Shown here one piece after another: positions 12,326-25,424 of a DNA stretch of 64,000 nt. The translations under genes and the position numbers were made by a program. This DNA is from Artocarpus heterophyllus (Eukaryota; Streptophyta; Magnoliopsida; Rosales; Moraceae): the NCBI GenBank assembly GCA_025403435.1, contig CM046339.1, positions 3,054,212 through 3,118,211 on the forward strand. The letters run 5' to 3'. Position 1 is the stretch's first letter. Each line of letters begins with the position of its first letter. Under the pieces are notes generated by a model. It did no database searches. It was given only the letters and a program-made list of their open reading frames with translations, and was not told the DNA's origin.

Positions 12326-15071
12326 TAAAACTGTAAGTTAGAACTCTAAGTACTTTGTCATGTGAGAGTTTTACTTTCTAATATATTTTTGCTTTACACT
12401 ATAACATATGAGAGCTTTACACCTTTTACAGTTAAAACTATAAGTTCCAACTAGGTCTCTAAACACACTCACAGTAATTATACAAACAACTATTATTTAT
12501 CCTCTTAAGTCTCCTTCCTGCCTACTAACAACATAAAAAATTAGTATAAATCTCATCATCTTTCGCATTCCGTCCATCCTAACTCTCTCCATCTTTAATG
12601 ATATAGTTTTGTCCTTCCTTTGACGTGTCTTCCTTGATGACGGTAGTAGATATCAACGTATAATGTCTTGATTGGCTCTTAAAAGTGCCAACACCCTTTT
12701 ATATAAGACGCGATGTTCACCGGCTTGGTTGGCTAGTTTCAATTTACCACCGTCTTGGTTCTCTTGATTTTTCTCTTTTATATATATTTTTTAATCAAGT
12801 AAGTTTCAATTTTACATGCCCGTGTGCTACTAATGATAAAGTAAAAGCACACGTGTTGTCAAATTACTTTCTTTTTGTATACGTTATAGCTCTTGTTATC
12901 AAACCATTTTGTACTCTTGTTAACCATTTTGTATATATTAAGTGTGAATGCGTTTTGTATGAGAACATGGGGAAGCTCAATTGCTCCAAACGGTGAAGAC
13001 TCTTTATTTTTTTCTCCTTTACTTCTCATCCATTTTGTCCTTTTTTTTTTCTTTTCCTCGACTTTTTTTTTAATCTTATCTTATCTCATACATTTTTGCT
13101 TTTTCCCTCCCAAATTTAACCTTTATAAATATATTTTTTTAATTGTTCTATTGAAATAATGTCTTTTTATTAATGTCCCTATTTTGTTTTTTGAAACCTT
13201 CTCAAATACATTTTTTATATATACCTAATAAATAATCTTTATCATACATATATGAAGACATTTTATTTTTCAATGGATCCCTCTTCGCTTCTTTTCCTTT
13301 TGTTTTTGCTCTTTGTTTCACTTTAGTTTTTTAACCCTCTCTTATTTTTCATTTGCATCACTTGGTCCTTTATTTTTTCCTTGCTTTTCTACTTTTTTTG
13401 GCCCCCTTTAATTCCTTGTTTATTTGTTATTAAATTGTTTTTTTTTCATTTCTAATTTTGTCTCTTTAAAATAACTTTAGCCCCTTTAAGTAAATAGTGA
13501 ATATAAAACTCTCATGTTACTAATAATTACTAGAAAATGAATTTCATAGACGGTTAGGGATTTGAGGTAGCAAAATACAAGATTTTTAACAATAAAACTT
13601 AGGTCGTCGGATGCAAAAATTAGTAAAACCAAACATTACAATTGGAAATACTATAATTTAAATGCGATAATTAGGGGGTTAATGTGAAACAAAATTTAAA
13701 AATATGGAGGCTACAGTTTACTGTTAGAAAAATTGGGCGGAGCATCTAGAAGTAGTAAAGGAATATCCTAAAACATGTAGGCTATGTTTTAATTTTTAAA
13801 AGTGTGATTTGAGGTAGTTGCCTTGGCTGGACCTCACCTTGGTCCATCAATAAATGAGAGGGGTTTGAGTTTGGGTAGCCTTTTCCATGCCCCCGCCCAG
13901 TTGGTCGAAAACACGTCCTGTACTCGCCCAATTTTGCGGAGTTTTAGGCATGCCACTAAGAAAGAGTGCACGAAAAAATCCTCCTTGTCGTTTAATAGAT
14001 CAAATGGTTTGGCTCTTTAATTTATCATAGTGGAATTTTTTTTTTAATTTTCAACCTTGCTAACTTTTTTTTTGAAGGGAACCTCGACAACTTTTACAAG
14101 ATCAACAATGTAATAAATATTTGTTTTAGTTGAACGAAATTGTTGTCTTTACTCCAAAAATAAAAATAATAAACGACCAAAATTGTGTAATAATAATAAG
14201 AAGTCAATATTGGACCAAAACAATCAAATAAATATATTAAATATCTAAAGAAAATATAACAGGAAAAAAAAAAGAGAGGAATAGAGCTTGAATCGGACTT
14301 GATCATGAAAAAGGATCAAGTTTCTCAGAAACTGTAACCCGTTAAGATAATATGCTCATAAATAATCGACTTGATGGGTAAAATTGCGATCTAACTTTTT
14401 ACCATAGTTGTCCTAATCTCTTTCATTGGTTATGAAAATTTTGCAAACTATTTGTTACACTCTACAAGAAAAAAAAATAGAATTCCAGGATAGGATACTA
14501 GAAAAAAAAAATTACTCGTCTATTTTAAACTTTTAAATTTGTATCACGTCCTATAAGATCTTGATATATCCATTTTAATAAGATTTTTATACGATCTAAC
14601 ATTCAAAACATGTATCATTGGTAGGACAACCCTATCATAAAAAATAAAAAAAAAATCTTTTTAGAAATGATTCCGACATAATAGTTATTGTCCCACTTTA
14701 GCATCCAATTTTTAGTTTCGTGTATTAATTTAAAATATATATTTTATGTTCATAAATAAGGATATGAACTCAAGCACAGATATTGCTTGTAATTCTAAAA
14801 CTCGCTACCCGTACATTGTTAACAAATCTAATAATTAGAGACCATTTTTACTAATTTACCCTTAATGAAGCCTTACACAATGGTTAAGGACAGGGCCAGC
14901 TAAGGCCTATTAGGCGTCATCTCCATACTCCTCTTGGGCGTCCTCCAAGTGCCTCTTCCACACGTTCTTTTTAATACTAGGGCCCTTTTTGTTTCTTGTT
15001 TTGTTCCTTTTAAAATTTTCTATTTCCACAATTTATGGTAAATGTTTTTAAAAAGTTCATTATTTCCTTAA
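12326..15071. other. AT-rich region without recognised gene
   Basis: Long T-runs and short open frames only. About 12330-12470 contains an imperfect inverted repeat around CTGTAAGTTAGAACT and AACTATAAGTTCCAACT that may be a small MITE. Nothing else was recognised. Confidence 0.35.
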
Positions 15072-15562
15072 GGATAAATTTCATAAATTCTCCTCAAACT
15101 ATGTCACTTATATCAATATACCTTTCAAACTTTAAAATTTATATATTGTGCTTCCTAAAGTATTATATTTTTCTAAATTCACCCGTGAACTTTAAAAATA
15201 TTGATTTTTGATAGAATTGTTGAATTTTCGTTTGTTTTAAAATTAGATATGATACTTAGATATCAAATTCTCGTATGTTCTGTCTTTAGAGCTCCTATTC
15301 AAAAGTTAGAAAAAGATGAAGGAAAAGTAGAGAATTATCTTAATTCAAGTTGGTTCTTTAAGTGTTTTGAATAATCTAATAAATTTATCTTTTTAATAAG
15401 GGTAACAAGTATTATTTTGTTCAAAAAATAGCACGTTTCAAAGTTCAAGGGGTGAATACAAAGAAGTATTATAGTTCAAGGGTACAACATGTATGCTTTA
15501 AAGTTTGGGAAATATTTTGACACTAATGATATAGTTTCAATAGGAATTTATAAGATTTTTCC
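15072..15562. mobile_element. Mutator-type MITE, 491 bp
   Basis: The left end GGATAAATTTCATAAATTCT pairs with the reverse complement of the right end, GGAAAAATCTTATAAATTCC. Imperfect complementarity extends about 130 bp inward from each end. The flanks are TTTCCTTAA (15063-15071) and TTTCCTTAT (15563-15571), a nine-base duplication with one mismatch, as made by Mutator-like transposases. No coding sequence. Confidence 0.7.
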
Positions 15563-16304
15563 TTTCCTTATATTAGACCAAAATTTACTACTGTACTCCT
15601 CTAAAGTTTTCTGATTTTAAATTTTATGCGGGTTGTTTTGAAAAGTTTCATTTATGCTTTTAAATTTTTTTACTTTTAATTATATCCTATTATTTATAAA
15701 TCTATTTATATTTATTTAGAGGGAAAAAATATATATATATATATATAAATCAATAGAAAAATTAAATAAAAGGACAAATAGTAAAAGACAAAAAAAAAAA
15801 AATTAACTACATCTTTAGAGTTTACTACACAATAAGTTTGGCTTAAAATTTTAGTTTAATTCAACGTTCTCTTTAAAAAATTTCTATGTTTGTCCCTGAA
15901 TCAATGATCATGACAATTTTATATTAAAATTTGAGAGGTCTTAATTGAACGATTAAAATCCAGGATAGCTCCAGAATACGTTTTACTAGAACCATGATTG
16001 CCAAATATGGACTAAGACAATTCAAGAATATAGCTCAACATTCACACTAAAAGGCAGAATAATAATTTATGGATCTAAAGTGAGATAAGGACTATAATCC
16101 AAGGATTATTTGGAAAAATAACAAAATATATTTAGCTTTATTCTTAAGTCCTCCACACGGACCAATCTGACAATAACGTGGAGTTGGAAAGAGTATTATA
16201 TAGCCGGTAAGTTCTCAATTTATACGGACACAAGTTGGGCAAGTAGACGGCTAGCAGGGCTAAATTTACTTGATGGTGTCAGCACACATGGTGCATATTA
16301 AAAT

Positions 16305-17363
16305 GGATTATTTTTATAAATTTCTTCTAACTTATGTACTCTACTTTATTTTGTTCTTTGACTTTTCAAAACTGATAAAAACACCCCTCAGCTATAGAAA
16401 ACCTATCAATTTGCCTCCTTTGTCCAATTCTGTTTATATTTCTAATGGAATAGCGACGTAGCATATAATTAAATATTAAAAATATTCTAAAATTATAATT
16501 AAATATATGAAGATATTAAGTATTAAAATGATTAAAAAACATTTTATTTTCATTTTTTCCTAATTCTTTTTCTCTTCCTCCCTCTCCTCTCACTCCTTCC
16601 CTGGATCTCTCTATCCTTTTTCACATTTCATCTGTTTTTTTTTTTAATTTCCCTCTCTCTTTCTCAATCTCTTCTCTCTCTCTTGATTGGGTGGCGACAG
16701 AGGTTGGAGCGACGGTTGCAGTGACCACAGGTGAGCGGAGGGAGTTGGAACTGTGCGATGGAGAGGGGTTGGGCTTTGAAAAGTGTGTACAAGGCGGCTG
16801 GAGATGGTGGGCACGAGGGGGTGGGGCGACGAGGGTGGGGTTTGTGTTGTGGGCATGGGCGGGGGCAACGGTGAGTGTGGGGTGGGCGATGTTGGGCTAG
16901 AACAGCTAGGGGTGGGCTACAGGCGTGGGTCTAGTAAGGGTGGTGGGCTTCTTAGGGGCGGGAGGCCACCAGGGTGGGCAAGGGTTTGGGCTACAGAGGT
17001 ATGTTAAGATCTTTCATTGATTTTGGTTTTTTTTTTTAATTTGAAGGTTTGGTTTCTATAAATTTATAGAAGAGAGACAAAGGAAAAAAGAGAACAGAGG
17101 AAGGAGAGTGAGGGAAGAGGGAGGGATAGAAAAAAATTAGTAAAATAAGTAAATAAATAAAATGTTTTTTATTTTTAATATTTATTTATTTTTATACCTT
17201 CAATTTTATGTCATTAATTCCATTAAGAATATAGACGGCATTAGACAAAGGGGGCAAAATGACCAATTTTTTATAGCTCGGGATGTTGTGACCAGTTTTG
17301 AAAAATCAAGGGCCAAAGGGAAATAGGATACATAGGTCCGGAGAAAATCTATGAAAATAATCC
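16305..17363. mobile_element. Pack-MULE-like element with GC-rich cargo
   Basis: Long terminal inverted repeats of about 150 bp: the left arm (16305-about 16460) starts GGATTATTTTTATAAATTTC and the reverse complement of the right arm (about 17205-17363) starts GGATTATTTTCATAGATTTT. The flanks are TATTAAAAT (16296-16304) and TATTAAAAA (17364-17372), a nine-base duplication with one mismatch. Between the arms, about 16690-17000 is strongly G-rich and unlike the surrounding AT-rich DNA, with open frames in several frames. Mutator elements carrying captured host DNA look like this, but the origin of the cargo is unknown and no transposase is visible. Confidence 0.7.
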
Positions 17364-20300
17364 TATTAAAAATACTTTTAGGGACATAGTGGTAACTTTT
17401 TCTTAAGAATTTATGATATTTTAAATAGAATAAGGAAAGAGAGTTATTTTTGTTACGACAATGTAACCTCAATTTGTGTGTTATGTAACTCTTTTCCTTT
17501 CTATGTAGGAGTGTAATGTAACACTAGGCAAATATTTTTGTAACATAGTTGAGATATAATGCTTCTTAGATCGTCGTTTATCCCCAAAATTCAAATGTTG
17601 GTAAACATGTTTTGTACACTTGTTTAGTACAATTATATACATCCTAATCCTACATATTACTATTGTATAAAAAAATTCGAAGACTTACACATTCATATCG
17701 AGTAATAAATCATCATACCTACTCACTAAAATTAGAAAAAACAAAAAAAAAACTAAAACAAAAAACAAAAATACCTTACTTAATAGGATCCTCACCTAAG
17801 TATTGAAGGAAAAAAAGAAGAAAAAGAAAACCTAACATCATAAATTCCATTTTCCAAAACAACAATGTATTCATACTTCATTATGATAGTAAATGTCGTT
17901 GCAGTATTTCTAAATATAAGTTTTTTTGAAAGGATTTCTAAATATGAGTTTTGGTTCTAACCTGACAACCGGGCTGGAGCAACACTTGGCCAAGGAGCAG
18001 GAAGGTTAATAATATTACAATCAATTTAAGGGTGGAAAGGTCAATTCCAATGCAATAAGAAATTGATCTACACAATTTAAAATTACAGAAAGTAACAAAA
18101 AGGACAGTGTAATCTAAGTGTGTTGTATTTGAAATAGTTTAGAATGGTTATATATGCCAGAAGCATGTAATATTGTTGCACGCGTTTGCTTAAATAGGTT
18201 CTCATGTCTTTAGATGTAACACCAGTAGAATAATATGCAACCTGTTTTTGAACTTAGGGAGGAATTCAAATTCTTTTCCTTTTAGTAGAGTGGAGTCGGA
18301 TGCTTATTTACCTAAACTATGTCTACAACCACACAATATGTAAATTTTATAAATCAAATATAGTACCTCAAAAAGCAATTTTTTCAATTTTGTTATACCC
18401 CCATCCTGAAATATTCAAAATTACAATAGATCGAGAAACTTTGAAAAAATTTCATTTATGCCCCATGTTTTGACTTTTAATTATACTCATGTTCTAATAA
18501 TTCGAAAACATTAATCTAGAACTTTTTTAACAAAATTTAACTATACGTCAAGTTTTAACTTTTTAAGTATACTTATATTTCAAACTTAAAACCTAAATAA
18601 ACCAAAAATTAATTAGATTACTATGTAAACTTATAAATTTTTGAGACTAAATTTGTGAAAGCTCTATTACAAGTTTAAATGAAAAGTTTAATTCAATTAG
18701 AAGAAAAATAACAAGGATTAAATAAATAAAAAAATGTAAACAAATTCAAGAAAAATAACAAAGATTAAATAGATAAAACAAATGTAAAAAAATTCAAGAA
18801 AAATATAGTTGCGTTGTAATTTTAGCTAAATTTTTTCTCTTACCAAGCACTCTAAAAATATATATATATATTTCTGGCTCTACCACTGCTATCATAACAA
18901 TGTGTGTGTAATCTTGTCGTACACGTTTGTTGGATGTGTTTAAATATCTTTGGCTATAACACCATTAAAACAATAGGTAAAATATATCAATTATATTTAC
19001 AAAGATTGTAATTTTTTTAATTATTAAGAAATATGTAAACTTGATCATAAAAATTAATACAAATAAAAATATATATATTTGTCGTGCCAACTCATAGTGT
19101 GCAATGAGTCATTTCATGTCATGTTTGTCCTTATCATTATCTCATATCATGTTTGTTCTTATCATTGTGTCATGTCAAACTAGACCCACATACCTAAGAT
19201 TATGAGTCTGATATGACCAACTACCTAGTGTTGTGCTCAGTTTAGCCTAATGTAACCCTGTGTCTGTCATGTTAGCTAGACATCGTGTCTCATATCATCG
19301 TGCTTGTTGCACGGCTCAGCCCAATTATCATTCTCTATACATAATGAAAAAATTACACAATATGTCGTTCTTTAAACTAATTTTATTATTTGTGTCACAA
19401 AAAGTAAAATAAAAAATTTTGCAATATACCATCTTTTAAACTAGTATAATTCTATTTTTAGATCGTCGGCGTCAATGGAGATCGACGGCCAAATCTGATA
19501 GAGATTGACATTACTTGAGTTTCATGAGGCCAAATGCAGCAACAACAACAGTAGTAGTAATAATAGTTATTGTCTCCATCATTGTTTTGTTTTGTTTTGT
19601 TTTTTTTCTTTTTGTCTCTTGTTTTTTGCCGGTGATGTTTTACAATGTCGCCGATAAACCAAAGATGAGCCAGCAACGACGAAGAGAGAGAGAAAGGGAG
19701 AGAAGAGAGAGAAAGAGAAAGAGAGGACAAAAAATCTAGGCAGGACACGAAAAATATTCTAATAGAACACAAGATATCTAAGTGGGACACCAAAAATATC
19801 CTGGTAGAAAACGAAACATATCCCTCCTAGTTTGTGGCATAAGAATTTTTATATTTTATGAAATAAATAAAATTTGAATCTCATAAAGTGAGATTTATGA
19901 GGATGCCTCATATATAATACACCTCTTATATTTTGTAAAAAAAATATAAAATATAAAAAGCGCAAGAATGTAAGAAATAGCGTATGAATGGTATGTAGAT
20001 TGACAAGAGTTAGCTTTAAATTGGAGAAAATATCTCCACTCAGTGTTACGACACCCTGTCTATCTCAAACTCACCAACGCCGATTTCTGCTCTTCGATGC
20101 CCGTTAATCCACTCGTTCCTTGCCAACAATTTTCTCGCGCTTTCTCATCTATTTTCTCGAGGAAAAAGAATCCGGGTATTTTTTTTTCTTTTGCTATAAT
20201 AAATAAAAAACCCACATAGTACCATGCCAATAGCCAGAACCATAACATGCAAAAGACATTTAAATTACCTTTCTCGAAAAGTAAAACATGAGGGGTTTTT

Positions 20301-21132
20301 TTGTAGGTCTTTTATATTTGATTATTTTATTTAACATGAAGATAAATAAATCCTTATCCTTCTCGGCGTTCTGTTGAGATCTAAATAACAAGTAAGATTT
20401 TTTATGGTTAGAGGAAGTTTATGGAGGTATCATTTCTAATGACATGGAGATCAAAATTTATATTAAGCTTGGGAACATGTGTATTGTTATTTTTTTAATA
20501 ATTTTTTTCTGCTGATTCTTTTTTCCAAAATTCAGTTTTGCTTCAATAGAAATGGGGAAGTTATTGAAGGTATTATTGTTATTATTATTATTATAGAAAT
20601 AAGAGGAGGAAGATCGGTGTCGAAAGTTCTCTGTTGAAATAAAACAACAACAACAAAATAACAAACTAGAATACGTACGAGTACAAACCTTCTTTGCAGC
20701 CAATCGATAAATGCATCTAAAAAAAAAAACGTCTATTTCTATCTTTTACTCTTCCTTCCAAGCAATTTTTTGCTAAACTTAAAATAAGCAAGACTAGAAC
20801 CTTAAAAAGAAAAAGGACCTAGCAGAATCTCGGAGTTTTTTAAACACAAGGAGGAGATACATATATATATATATATATATATATAAAGCTCAGTTAACCT
20901 TAAGGGTCCATCCTATTTTGTCCTCCAAACGCCCTGTTTGAATTCCAGTTAATGTTTTATACAGATTCTGAGATAAAGACTCTTTGTTCGTTTTGTATTT
21001 AACCCTGCAACATATTATATACAAGAGTCAAATATATAAAAATTTTGAAAAAAAAATACCTTAATAAGAAAAAGGAAAAAAGGAATAAAAAGGAAGAAGA
21101 AACAAGCTAGTATATTTATTATAATAATAACT
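17364..21132. other. AT-rich region without recognised gene
   Basis: No supported coding region. About 19070-19330 has repeated TCATGTCATGTTTGT phrases suggesting an old repeat. About 19680-19735 is a purine (GA) tract. There is a (TAT)n run near 20574-20596 and an (AT)n run at about 20858-20884. The last BCAT exon expected downstream of 21133 on the minus strand was looked for here and not found. Confidence 0.4.
20858..20884. repeat. (AT)n microsatellite
   Basis: About thirteen AT units. Confidence 0.9.
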
Positions 21133-21243
21133 TTAGTCCTTATATGTTACACTACTAAGAGGATAAACTACCAGGGCAGTTCTAGTGTAGAAAACTTCAT
21201 CAGCTTCAAGCAAATCCTCCACTGGGATTAGACGTTCCTCAAC
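21133..21243 (-). pseudogene. detached exon 8 of BCAT pseudogene A
   Basis: Minus strand, 37 codons to a TAA, preceded by a good acceptor (TCAATCAG before GTT). The peptide begins VEERLIPVEDLLEADEVF and matches the conserved BCAT segment before the phosphate-binding turn. The usual CTGTA has become YTRTA, so the cofactor-contacting loop is altered. It ends SVTYKD then stop, and no final exon follows. It is the only copy of exon 8 belonging to pseudogene A, whose exons 1-7 lie at 42438-45384 on the same strand. The two parts are separated by copia element H1. Removing H1 and one copy of ATAAT would leave an intron of about 290 bp between exons 7 and 8. Confidence 0.88.
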
Positions 21244-21477
21244 CTGATTGAAAAAAGTTTTATTTAATTATATATACAAGTATATGAGCCTTGGAATATA
21301 TTTATATAACTTAGAACCCATTTTTTTCTAGGTAGTTAAGATATATTTAATATAGCGATAGGACTAGGAGGTACCAGTTATAATATATAAGTTGGTAAGT
21401 ATAGGTACAGATATTACCTTAAACATTTTATGATTAAGTTTTCTAGGCAAAATTTTTTATGATTTTGGATCATTCAT

Positions 21478-21482
21478 ATAAT
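21478..21482. repeat. target-site duplication ATAAT (left)
   Basis: ATAAT directly before the 5' LTR of H1; the same five bases follow its 3' LTR at 42379-42383. This shows that the whole 21483-42378 block arose from one integration. Confidence 0.88.
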
Positions 21483-22895
21483 TGTTAGACAGAGTGCCCT
21501 AGGGAGTAAAATATTGTAATATGTTTTTGTAGACATTTTATCAATAAAGATCTAATTTATTATTCATATACCAAATGTTGTCCCTTTTATGTTCATTTTT
21601 GTTAAATGTATGATAAGCAAACAAAATTCTAAGATTATCGGCCTAAACCTTTAAGAATTGTGCATATGATGGATAAATTATATAGAAGACATGAATCTTA
21701 GAGGTGATGGTCTAAATCATAAGATCCGTAATCGAGGGAATAAAGTTAGGTGCTTTATTTATGCTAAGATTGTTATGTTGTTTACATCCCTAACATGGAA
21801 TGTTTGTCTTAGTCATCGGTGTGAGACTCCGCGAGTAGAATTATTAGTGCATTGTCATAGTTGACGATGTATTGGATCAGAACATATAAGTTGAATTGAT
21901 TTGGTTAATAATTCCATTCGTGCAAATCAATTAACTTTAGACAACCATATGTGTTGTGTCTTAATCCTGAAATGATTAATAGGCCCATATTCTTGACTTA
22001 TGTCTTTTGATGTACCAAAAGGTGATATCCTAACTTAATGATGGTACGTATTTCAGTACGTTGGAGACATAACTCTTGATTCACGCAGACTCATTATTCA
22101 TAGCTATGGAATTCATAACTCCTGTTGTTGAGTTAATGACATTATCTTATATGCATTATTCTGTAACTGCAAGACTAGAGTGCTCAATCATTTCGATACA
22201 TAAGTGTAATCGAATGGTATACAATCAATAGATAGTAAGTATTCCAATAGTGTGATAATAGAACGTAAGATAAAAATAATTGAAACGGGAAAACGAACTT
22301 TAACCTTAAGCTGATTATGAATATCTTATGAGGATGTAACACATTGTGATATGTCATAGACAGTTAGTTTATTGAAGCTTTTTAATTTTATATAGTTTGA
22401 GAGTGTAGCTCTAAGCTTTTAATGGAGTAGCATTAGAGTTAATAATTATAAAATATGTATAAGAAATATTGTATTTTACAATTATAGGAGCTTGATCATA
22501 TATGTCCATCGAGTCTCATTTGCTAGCTCATGATAAATTCTATAACAATACGGTGTGTTTTTCGTACATATTGGTGACTTATGTTAAATTATTAGATTAG
22601 CTAAAATTCGAGTTAATTGGATTTAATGATTTATGTTAGTTTATCAGTTGAATTAATTTTGTAAATTAATTCAAGATAAACATGTTGAATTATTTGGATA
22701 ATATTTTATTTGTATAGGTTTATCTGTATATGACTGTTCTAATCAAGTAACTTTTCTATTGGGTTATTTGAATTAAAATTAAGGCTCTAAAAACGATACC
22801 CAAATCAAATAAGATAGGATTTATCCAATTGGTTGAGATTGGATCTATCAAAGAAGCTTGAGGAGTTTGAATTCAATTCGAACTCTAGTATTGCA

Positions 22896-22946
22896 TCCAC
22901 GCGGTTGACCACAATACACTAGGTGTAGTCAACCATGGTAGTTAGA
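22896..22946. repeat. GGTTGACC inverted motif in H1 U3
   Basis: CGCGGTTGACCACA and GTAGTCAACCATGG form an imperfect inverted pair about 95-145 bp upstream of the TATA box. This is the slot that holds the TCGGCAGGCC array in other LTRs of the family. Related sequence occurs in the solo LTR (25929-25963) and the H1 3' LTR (40400-40445). Confidence 0.55.
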
Positions 22947-23039
22947 GTCAAATTCTACTTCACGTGTTTTTACTCTACAACTTATCCAAACTCAAATTTT
23001 GAGGCCTAATCTGATAATAATTAACCTATGTCTGACAAC

Positions 23040-23048
23040 TATAAATAG
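23040..23048 (+). promoter_or_regulatory. TATA box of H1 5' LTR
   Basis: TATAAATAG on the sense strand. In the 3' LTR the same place (near 40543) reads CATAAATAG, so that copy has lost the first base. Confidence 0.6.
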
Positions 23049-23443
23049 CGGTGAGTTTTATTTATTATTCAGATCACTTGAAAAGAAAAAAGTGAGTACT
23101 CTAGTATGACAAACTCTGAAACTCCCTAAGAGCTATTGTTCAACATAAAAAATCTTAGCTCTATGTCTTTTCAAGTGGTTGGAAGCAGAGTCACTGGAGG
23201 AAAAACTATATGACGTGTGACCATCCACACTCCTATCTTGGATAGCGAATAACAAAGAAGACTAGTTAGTTGAGGCTCTTCTAGAACGTTCTTCTAAACA
23301 CAAATTTGAGCATACTTGGGTATACAAAAGAGGTTAGTAAGATCTATCATTAATTTATGTATCTAGCATGTCAAACTTGTGTTTTGAAAAATACTTTGAT
23401 TTAAAATTTTTAAAATTTCGTTGCGTACTCGTTTTTCTAACAA

Positions 23444-23457
23444 TTGGTATCAAAGCC
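23444..23457 (+). promoter_or_regulatory. H1 primer-binding site
   Basis: TTGGTATCAAAGCC begins two bases after the LTR end. It differs by one base from the initiator-Met tRNA complement over the first twelve positions. Confidence 0.8.
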
Positions 23458-23944
23458 TAGTTTTTACATTGATTTTTGGTTTTGTGATCATGCTACATAT
23501 ATGAATTATGTGATCTTATTCTCTCCTATGCTTGAATTTAATTTTTTTTAGAGAATTGGTACTCTAGGGTTTTTATATTTTTAAATGTTGTCATGAGATG
23601 ATATAGTGAATGTTTATTAATTAATTATGGTTAATTAAATTTTTATTTAATTATTTATTAATTAATTAATTTGTGCTGGTTATGGTTTTTTAAAGGTTAG
23701 AATGTGTATCTAGGTTTTTCATGTAATTAGATGACGGTCTATCATCACCGTTTAGGAATTATTATTTTAATTTTAAATTTATATAATTTTGTAATTAAAT
23801 AACCATTCGAAGTGAAGACAGATCTATAAGATGAAGATGATAGGAGTTCCATTGTTTTTTCTATGTTTATAAATTTTTGTGTTTTTGAATTGTTGAAAAT
23901 AAGATTGAAAAACTACTTAAAAACTATATTCTAGAAAAATGTTG

Positions 23945-24044
23945 GTTCAGCTCGGTCGATAGGCCGAACCCATAGGTTCGACAAGCCGATGGTCACAGAC
24001 CGATAGGCCAAACTTCTAGTTCAGTAAGCTAGTAGCGAGGCAAA
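23945..24044. repeat. GC-rich array in H1 leader
   Basis: Five or so degenerate units such as TCGATAGGCCGAACC, TTCGACAAGCCGA and CCGATAGGCCAAAC. It lies in the 1.56-kb leader between the primer site and gag, the same relative place as in the minus-strand copia elements. Confidence 0.75.
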
Positions 24045-25006
24045 ACATTTTTCAAAAAATGTGCATTTTTTGGTATAGTTTTTGATTTTATTTTGAAACA
24101 ATTCTAAGAAAACATGAAATTTTATAATGACCAAAAAAATGAACCTTTTTATCTATGAGGGATTGAAGAATTGAAGATGGATGCCACATGAAGAAGAATA
24201 CAACATGAAGATATAAGATGAAAAATCGATAATATGTTTTAATTGATCTTTCATAATCTTTATTTTCTTTTTCTAAGATGGAACCATGAAATTATGGTTG
24301 TTTATTTATTTATTATTTTGCTTCTGGCTTTGCATGTTGCTTAGCTTATCTGCATTATAATATACTTTGCTATATATGTTGATAACATGCTATGCAGAAT
24401 AGGGAGTACCACTTATTAAAAATTGTTCATGCATGTTAACATAAAATCTTGACTTTTAAAATATTGAGTGAGAGAAGGTTTTCGAAGAAAGGACTTACGG
24501 CCTCCATTGTTGGTCCACAGGTAGCACATGGTGGTTTTGACCCTTAGAAAGGGATTTTATCATGTATCATGTTGGATCTCCAAAGGGATAATTTATTTTA
24601 GCATGATTTATCCTTGAGCACCCCTAGGTAGCGATTATAAATCATGGATAAAATAGTTGAAATGATAGTTATACACTCAAGATTAATTTTATTATTAACC
24701 TCCCTTATGAGCTCTGTTAGTGAAATTTATGGCCAAAGAAAACGATTATTAATATATACTAAATTAGACAGGCTTTGGATGGCATATATTAATCGAAAAG
24801 GATCCGTGTTCCTAATTGAATTTGGCAAGTCTTCTCTAGGCTATTTGTTGGATTCTGAGTTGGGAATTATCGTTGTAAGGTTGTGACTTTTTTTCAAGGT
24901 TTTGACACATAAACACAATTTTATGTTTACTTGTTTGTGTTATCTTACTAAACTGTAGTGGAATGTTTGCTTATATTTGATATATGAATCTTTATTGTAG
25001 ATTAAA

Positions 25007-25424
25007 ATGTCTAAAAATGTTTTATTATCAATACTCAATAAAAACATGTTAACTAGTGAAAATTACAATGATTGGAAAAGGAACCTAAATATCATCATTT
25101 CCTTTGAGAAACTGAAATTTGTGCTAACAACACCGTGTTCTCTTGAACCTACAAGAAATTCTACTAATGAGCAAATCCAAGCATATAATCGCTAGAAAGA
25201 TGCTAATGATTAGGCCCATTATCATGTTATGACTAGCACGAATAACATACTACAGGCTCAACATAAAGATTATGAGATTGCGAAGCAGATCTTGGATAAT
25301 CTTGAAAATATGTTTAGAGGCCAAGCCCTAACAAAACAGTAAAGGGCTCTTCGGAAACTCTTAAACTGTAAACAAGGATTGAGGACTCCTATGAAAAAGT
25401 ATATGATGTTGGTCATGGGTTACC
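25007..25424 (+). pseudogene. gag: H1 gag, N-terminal part
   Basis: Starts MSKNVLLSILNKNMLTSENY, the conserved copia Gag start with the LTGENYxxWK-like segment, then several stops (for example after about 63 codons). It is interrupted at 25424 by a solo LTR. The matching gag starts in the other copies are at 30691 and 61111 on the minus strand, which supports this start codon. Confidence 0.85.

Larger units (their letters stand above)
21483..23442 (+). repeat. H1 5' LTR (1960 bp)
   Basis: Starts TGTTAGACAGAGTGCCC and ends TTTTTCTAACA, directly followed by the primer-binding site. A TATAAATAG box lies at 23040-23048. It differs visibly from the 3' LTR already within the first 80 bases. Confidence 0.9.

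Noticed and set aside
18864..18885. GGCTCTACCACTGC as the end of an element like the one at 48056-48424
   Set aside because: No partner end found; may be a fragment, but unsupported.
19458..19793. 111-codon minus-strand frame rich in Ser and Leu
   Set aside because: It translates the GA/CT tract and neighbouring T-runs; the opposite strand is open as well, and no domain is seen.
20458..20703. 81-codon minus-strand frame considered as the missing BCAT last exon
   Set aside because: Cys and Asn homopolymers from microsatellite-like DNA, and no similarity to the BCAT C-terminus.
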